A DNA stretch of 9,297 bases. It comes from Omnitrophica bacterium GWA2_41_15. GTDB taxonomy: Bacteria; Omnitrophota; Gorgyraeia; Gorgyraeales; Gorgyraeaceae. The notes under the pieces were generated by a model, which saw only the letters and a program-made list of their open reading frames with translations, was not told the origin of the DNA and ran no database searches. The position numbers and the translations under genes are program-made. Where the stretch lies: contig CAKKRB010000173.1 of NCBI GenBank assembly GCA_919902485.1, positions 1-9,297 of the forward strand. Reading direction: 5' to 3'. Positions 6,916 through 9,297 of this stretch are shown here, piece by piece; the first letter of the stretch is position 1, and the number at the start of each line of letters is the position of its first letter.

Positions 6916-7120
6916 ATTTGAACCTTTCTACATTTATGTTTAATTTCTTTATCTTTGCGCGTATTGTGTTGCGGTTAATACCGAGCAGTTTTGCCGCTGT
7001 AATCTGGTTCCCAGACGTGTATTCCAAGGCCTTTTCGATAAGAGCCCTTTCCATATCGCCTATGACAGCGTGGTATATCTCGCCTTTTTTAATTGTTATA
7101 AATAAATTATCTACGTCCAT
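6911..7120 (-). CDS. Stand-alone Fis/NtrC C-terminal-type DNA-binding protein
   Basis: This 69-residue protein consists almost entirely of a Fis-type helix-turn-helix. The segment MERALIEKALEYTSGNQ (about residues 23-39) followed by ITAAKLLGINRNTIRAKIKK (40-59) matches the DNA-binding end of NtrC-family activators. In NtrC this part follows receiver and AAA+ domains, and neither is present here. E. coli Fis is 98 residues, so this one is short at the N-terminus. It probably dimerises and binds DNA in the cytoplasm. Its place between glnA and gltB suggests a regulator of nitrogen genes, but no target is shown. The start ATG at 7120 follows a weak TTAGGCAGTGA ribosome site. The stop codon lies inside the palindrome at 6885-6915, so the last few residues (about RFKS) may be repeat-derived. 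It could be a remnant of a split NtrC; its compact open frame argues for a functional small protein. Confidence 0.85.
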   Translation of the reverse strand: MDVDNLFITIKKGEIYHAVIGDMERALIEKALEYTSGNQITAAKLLGINRNTIRAKIKKLNINVERFKS

Positions 7121-7161
7121 TTTATCACTGCCTAATTTTTATGCAATACCAAACCGAAAAT

Positions 7162-7205
7162 ACCCGCTCCAGCTGCGGTATCCGGATACCGCAGCTGGAG
7201 CGGGT
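7162..7205. repeat. 44-bp perfect palindrome between glnA and the Fis-like gene
   Basis: The 22-bp arms ACCCGCTCCAGCTGCGGTATCC (7162-7183, 22 bases: 5' half ACCCGCTCCAG, 3' half CTGCGGTATCC) and their exact complement (7184-7205) abut with no spacer. It begins 15 bp beyond the glnA stop. On the transcribed strand it is followed by ATTTTCGG, too short a U-run for a convincing intrinsic terminator, though it could slow polymerase or protect the glnA 3' end. It shares the 11-base block CTCCAGCTGCG with the palindrome at 8900-8943 on the other side of glnA. Confidence 0.88.
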
Positions 7206-7220
7206 TGGGGTGGTTAAATT

Positions 7221-8738
7221 TTAAATATCAAAGTACAGATAAAATTCATACGGATGCGGCCTCATCCTGACAGGATCTATCTCTCTTTTACGCTTATATT
7301 CAAGCCAAATATCTATTACATCTTTTGTGAATACGCCGCCTTTTAAGAGATAATCATGGTCTGCTTCCAGTGCATCTATTGCCCGGCGTAAAGATGAAGG
7401 AACTGTGGCTATCTTGCTCATCTCCTCTTCGCTCAATTCGAATAGATCCGTATCCATAGGCTCGCCCGGATCGATCTTATTCTTTATGCCGTCCAGGCCT
7501 GCCATAAGCATGGCGCTGAAAGCAAGGTATGCGTTGCAGGACGGATCAGGCGGCCTGAATTCTATCCTCTTGGATTTCGGATTATCCGTATACATAGGAA
7601 TTCTTATAGCTGCGGAGCGGTTTCTTGCGGAATAAACAAGGTTCACGGGAGCCTCATACCCTGGGACCAGCCTCTTATAGGAATTTGTCGTAGGCGCGCA
7701 GAAAGCCATTAAACTATTCGCGTGTTTTAGAAGCCCTCCTATGTAATACTTTGCGGTCTGGCTTAAAAGCGCGTAACCGTTTTTGTCAAAGAAAAGATTT
7801 TTCCCGTCTTTCCACAAACTCTGATGGCAATGCATGCCTGAGCCGTTATCTGCAAAAAGAGGCTTTGGCATGAACGTAGCTACCATGCCATTTTGCTTGG
7901 CCATATTTTTAATGATATATTTGTAAAGCAGGAGATCGTCTGCCATTTTGGTCAAGCTATTGTACTTTATATCAATTTCGCACTGTCCAGCAGTAGCAAC
8001 TTCATGATGATGCACCTCTATATTGATGCCGGCTTCTATCATTTTGAGTATAATCCTGCTCCTAAGATCCTGCATAGAATCATGGGGAGGCACAGGAAAA
8101 TATCCTTCTTTAAAACGTATCTTATAGCCTAAATTAGGATTTTCATCGCGGCCTGTATTCCAGTCTGCCTCATCGGAATCGATAAAGTAGTAACCCGAGT
8201 TTTCAGTCTGGTCAAACCGGATGCTATTAAAGATAAAAAACTCCGCTTCCGGGCCGAAATAAACTGTATCAGCAATGCCAGAATCCTTAAGGTATTTTTC
8301 AGCCTTTTTTGCGATATATCTGGGATCTCTGCTATATGCCTTACGAGTCAATGGGTCATAAATATCGCATATCATACTCAAGGTAGGAACTTCGCATACA
8401 GGGTCAATAACAGCTGTAGAAGGATCGGGTATCATTATCATGTCTGATTCCTGAATCTTCTGAAAACCCCTTATTGAAGAGCCATCAAAACCTATGCCGT
8501 CCACCCATATTGAACGGGTAAGGTCTGGCATGTCCTTTAATTCCGTGGCAGGTATTGAAAAATGCTGCCACAGCCCTGGCATGTCATTGAATTTCAAATC
8601 AATGATCTTAATGCCCTTTTCTTTGATTAAGCTCATTACATCCCTGGCTGCTTTTTCATTGAAAGAGCCGTTTACAAGCGGGTTTTTTGTTTTTACCTCG
8701 ATTGCGGATATTGTTTTCTTTGCGCTTGATTTTGCCAT
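7221..8738 (-). CDS. glnA: Glutamine synthetase type I (GSI-beta)
   Basis: GlnA makes glutamine from glutamate, ammonia and ATP as a cytoplasmic dodecamer. The start chosen is ATG at 8738, because AAAGGAG lies 6 nt upstream; an in-frame ATG at 8780 lies inside the terminator-like hairpin and has no such site. This gives 505 residues, about 35 more than E. coli GlnA, mostly an N-terminal extension (about 1-25). The motifs are FDGSSIRG (84-91), the metal ligands in FGPEAEFF (161-168), EVHHHEVATAGQCE (241-254), GSGMHCHQS (299-307), the flexible-loop glutamate in PGYEAP (359-364), and NRSAAIR (373-379). The beta-type insert around SGYYFIDSDEADWNTG (181-196) is present. The adenylylation motif NLYDLP is replaced by DLFELS, with Phe433 in place of the modified tyrosine. 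The gene lies between two large palindromes, and its leader carries a likely antitermination element. Confidence 0.97.
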   Translation of the reverse strand: MAKSSAKKTISAIEVKTKNPLVNGSFNEKAARDVMSLIKEKGIKIIDLKFNDMPGLWQHFSIPATELKDMPDLTRSIWVDGIGFDGSSIRGFQKIQESDMIMIPDPSTAVIDPVCEVPTLSMICDIYDPLTRKAYSRDPRYIAKKAEKYLKDSGIADTVYFGPEAEFFIFNSIRFDQTENSGYYFIDSDEADWNTGRDENPNLGYKIRFKEGYFPVPPHDSMQDLRSRIILKMIEAGINIEVHHHEVATAGQCEIDIKYNSLTKMADDLLLYKYIIKNMAKQNGMVATFMPKPLFADNGSGMHCHQSLWKDGKNLFFDKNGYALLSQTAKYYIGGLLKHANSLMAFCAPTTNSYKRLVPGYEAPVNLVYSARNRSAAIRIPMYTDNPKSKRIEFRPPDPSCNAYLAFSAMLMAGLDGIKNKIDPGEPMDTDLFELSEEEMSKIATVPSSLRRAIDALEADHDYLLKGGVFTKDVIDIWLEYKRKREIDPVRMRPHPYEFYLYFDI

Positions 8739-8743
8739 TCGAA

Positions 8744-8751
8744 TCTCCTTT
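8744..8751 (-). promoter_or_regulatory. glnA ribosome binding site
   Basis: The minus strand reads AAAGGAGA at 8751-8744, with AGGAG 6 nt before the ATG at 8738. This strong site sets the glnA start. It lies just 3' of the U-tract of the leader terminator, so a transcript ending there would never expose it. Confidence 0.85.
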
Positions 8752-8754
8752 GTC

Positions 8755-8802
8755 AAATAAAAAGCGTTCAACCTGGTCAATCTCCATGACCATCTTGAAC
8801 GC
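8755..8802 (-). terminator. Terminator-like hairpin (attenuator) in the glnA leader
   Basis: On the minus strand GCGTTCAA-GA-TGGTCA (8802-8787) pairs with TGACCA-GG-TTGAACGC (8779-8764). That is 14 paired positions with one 2x2 internal mismatch and a 7-nt loop, TGGAGAT. TTTTTATTTG follows directly (8763-8754). A stem of this length with a U-tract, before the glnA ribosome site rather than after a gene, is the usual arrangement of an attenuator. The stem is only moderately GC-rich, so termination efficiency is uncertain. Confidence 0.72.
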
Positions 8803-8826
8803 CAATGTTCAACACTACTATGTGCT
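8795..8826 (-). promoter_or_regulatory. Candidate ANTAR-type two-hairpin antiterminator upstream of glnA
   Basis: Two small hairpins adjoin on the minus strand. P1 is AGCAC-ATAGTA-GTGTT (8826-8811, one G.U pair). P2 is GAAC-ATTGGC-GTTC (8810-8797), which can extend to a 6-bp stem if P1 is shortened. Both have six-base loops with A at position 1 and G at position 4, the features recognised by ANTAR-domain RNA-binding regulators such as NasR and EutV. The P2 3' arm and last two loop bases (8802-8797) are also the outer 5' strand of the terminator stem, so stabilised P2 would prevent termination. No ANTAR protein gene is in the window. The assignment is by structure only. Confidence 0.55.
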
Positions 8827-8846
8827 TAAAACTTGTGCTTTAGTCT

Positions 8847-8884
8847 CTTATATACTATAAGTAAAAAACCGGTTATCCTGGTAA
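8847..8884 (-). promoter_or_regulatory. Possible weak promoter for glnA
   Basis: Upstream of the leader hairpins the minus strand has TTACCA (8884-8879, 4 of 6 to a -35) and, after a long 19-bp gap, TATAGT (8859-8854), followed by TATAAG (8852-8847). A start here would give a leader that includes both hairpins and the attenuator. The match is weak, the spacing is poor, and transcription could equally read in from the PII gene. No sigma-54 -24/-12 pair was found. Confidence 0.22.
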
Positions 8885-8899
8885 CTTATTTTTCCTCTT

Positions 8900-8943
8900 A
8901 TCCAGCCGACGCAGCTGGATTTCTCCAGCTGCGTCGGCTGGAT
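8900..8943. repeat. 44-bp hairpin repeat between the PII gene and glnA
   Basis: Perfect 20-bp inverted arms at 8900-8919 (ATCCAGCCGACGCAGCTGGA) and 8924-8943 flank a 4-nt TTTC spacer. It starts 8 bp after the PII stop codon, so it would form the 3' hairpin of that mRNA. No U-tract follows on the transcribed strand (TAAGAGGAAAAAT), so it is not a standard intrinsic terminator. It shares CTCCAGCTGCG (8923-8933) with the palindrome at 7162-7205. Confidence 0.88.
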
Positions 8944-8951
8944 TAAACTCA

Positions 8952-9293
8952 TCAGCCTATTGCCACTGACCCGCTCTCCTCTGTCCTAATCCTGACACAT
9001 TCCTTTAAATCCAGGATAAAGATCTTGCCGTCTCCTGTCTCGCCTGTCTTCGCGCCTTTAATAATGGCCTGTATAACGGGCTCTACATCCTTGTCATCAA
9101 CTGCAATCTCAAGCTGGATCTTTTTGAGCAGATTCCCCCTTTCCCTTGTTCCTTTATATTTTTCGCTGAAACCTTTCTGCCTGCCATGTCCTAAAACATC
9201 AAGGACAGTCACAAGGTTTACGCCTATGCTATATAGCCCCTGCTTGACTTCAACTAATTTACTGGGCTGAATGACAGCAATTATAAGCTTCAC
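8952..9293 (-). CDS. glnB: PII nitrogen-regulatory protein (GlnB/GlnK family)
   Basis: PII proteins are trimeric cytoplasmic sensors of ATP/ADP and 2-oxoglutarate that bind and control nitrogen enzymes, regulators and ammonium transporters. The 113 residues align to E. coli GlnB without gaps by motif position. Gln39 and Lys58 (2-oxoglutarate and T-loop base) are present. So are the B-loop TGETGDGKIF (83-92, with Thr83, Gly87, Asp88 and Lys90) and the C-loop Arg101/Arg103. The T-loop keeps Tyr46 but has Glu at position 51, where GlnD would uridylylate tyrosine, and Thr at 49. The start is GTG (9293-9291), giving the typical KLIIAVIQP beginning. Only four bases remain before the window edge, so no ribosome site can be seen and a start slightly upstream is not excluded. 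Being next to glnA, it may regulate GlnA by direct contact. It could equally be named glnK. Confidence 0.93.
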   Translation of the reverse strand: MKLIIAVIQPSKLVEVKQGLYSIGVNLVTVLDVLGHGRQKGFSEKYKGTRERGNLLKKIQLEIAVDDKDVEPVIQAIIKGAKTGETGDGKIFILDLKECVRIRTEESGSVAIG

Positions 9294-9297
9294 TTTG

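Noticed and set aside
6382..7217. Plus-strand open frames opposite gltB and the Fis-like gene (for example 6382-6813 and 6810-7217)
   Set aside because: They have no recognisable domains. They are antisense to genes with clear family motifs and are best explained as shadows.
8754..8830. Glutamine riboswitch (glnA RNA class) or T-box leader
   Set aside because: Neither the GAAGUAGG-like conserved block of the glutamine riboswitch nor a T-box sequence was seen. The paired hexaloops fit an ANTAR target better.
8847..8861. CTTATA-TAC-TATAAG palindrome as an operator
   Set aside because: Six-base AT-only arms are expected by chance in a promoter-like AT-rich tract, and no second copy occurs at other genes here.
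679..8943. CRISPR array or clustered direct repeats
   Set aside because: The repeats are dispersed palindromes of different families, with no regular spacing or unique spacers.
8739..8951. Sigma-54 promoter for glnA
   Set aside because: Looked for a TGGCAC-N5-TTGCA-like pair on the minus strand of the whole gap and found none.

Overview
The window is a bacterial nitrogen-assimilation cluster of seven genes, all on the minus strand, so transcription runs from the right end to the left. In that order the genes are: a PII signal protein (9293-8952), type I-beta glutamine synthetase GlnA (8738-7221), a 69-residue stand-alone Fis/NtrC-type DNA-binding protein (7120-6911), the glutamate synthase large subunit GltB (6876-2140), the small subunit GltD (2130-679), a 96-residue probable dimeric alpha/beta-barrel protein (671-381), and the first 121 codons of an NfnA/SudB-like flavin reductase that runs off the left edge (365-1). 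From the Fis-like gene leftward the gaps are 7 to 34 bp, so that block is probably one transcript. No gene-free stretch exceeds 300 bp. The longest is 213 bp between the PII gene and glnA, and it holds a large palindrome and a structured RNA leader. No tRNA, rRNA, CRISPR array or transposase gene was seen.

Together the genes encode the GS-GOGAT cycle. GlnA makes glutamine from glutamate and ammonia. GltB and GltD convert glutamine plus 2-oxoglutarate to two glutamates. PII senses ATP/ADP and 2-oxoglutarate. Two classical regulatory residues are absent: the GlnA adenylylation tyrosine is Phe433, and the PII uridylylation tyrosine (position 51) is Glu. This suggests that the enterobacterial GlnD/GlnE covalent cascade does not act here. 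In its place the glnA 5' leader carries what looks like an ANTAR-type antitermination element. Two adjacent hairpins have six-base loops with A at position 1 and G at position 4, and the second is mutually exclusive with a hairpin followed by a U-tract just before the glnA ribosome binding site. I consider this the most interesting signal in the window.

The second unusual trait is a high load of small palindromic repeats of several families. Some lie between genes: 6885-6915, 7162-7205 and 8900-8943. Others lie in frame inside essential enzyme genes: three to four in gltB, two in gltD. They appear in the protein as low-conservation peptides at loops and domain linkers, and the reading frames stay open.

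The organism is probably an uncultured Gram-negative-type lineage with moderate GC. The repeat-laden core genes, NtrC-like Fis protein and NfnA-like neighbour recall Omnitrophota or deltaproteobacterial/Nitrospirota-like metagenomic genomes. This placement is a low-confidence inference from style, not from a marker gene.
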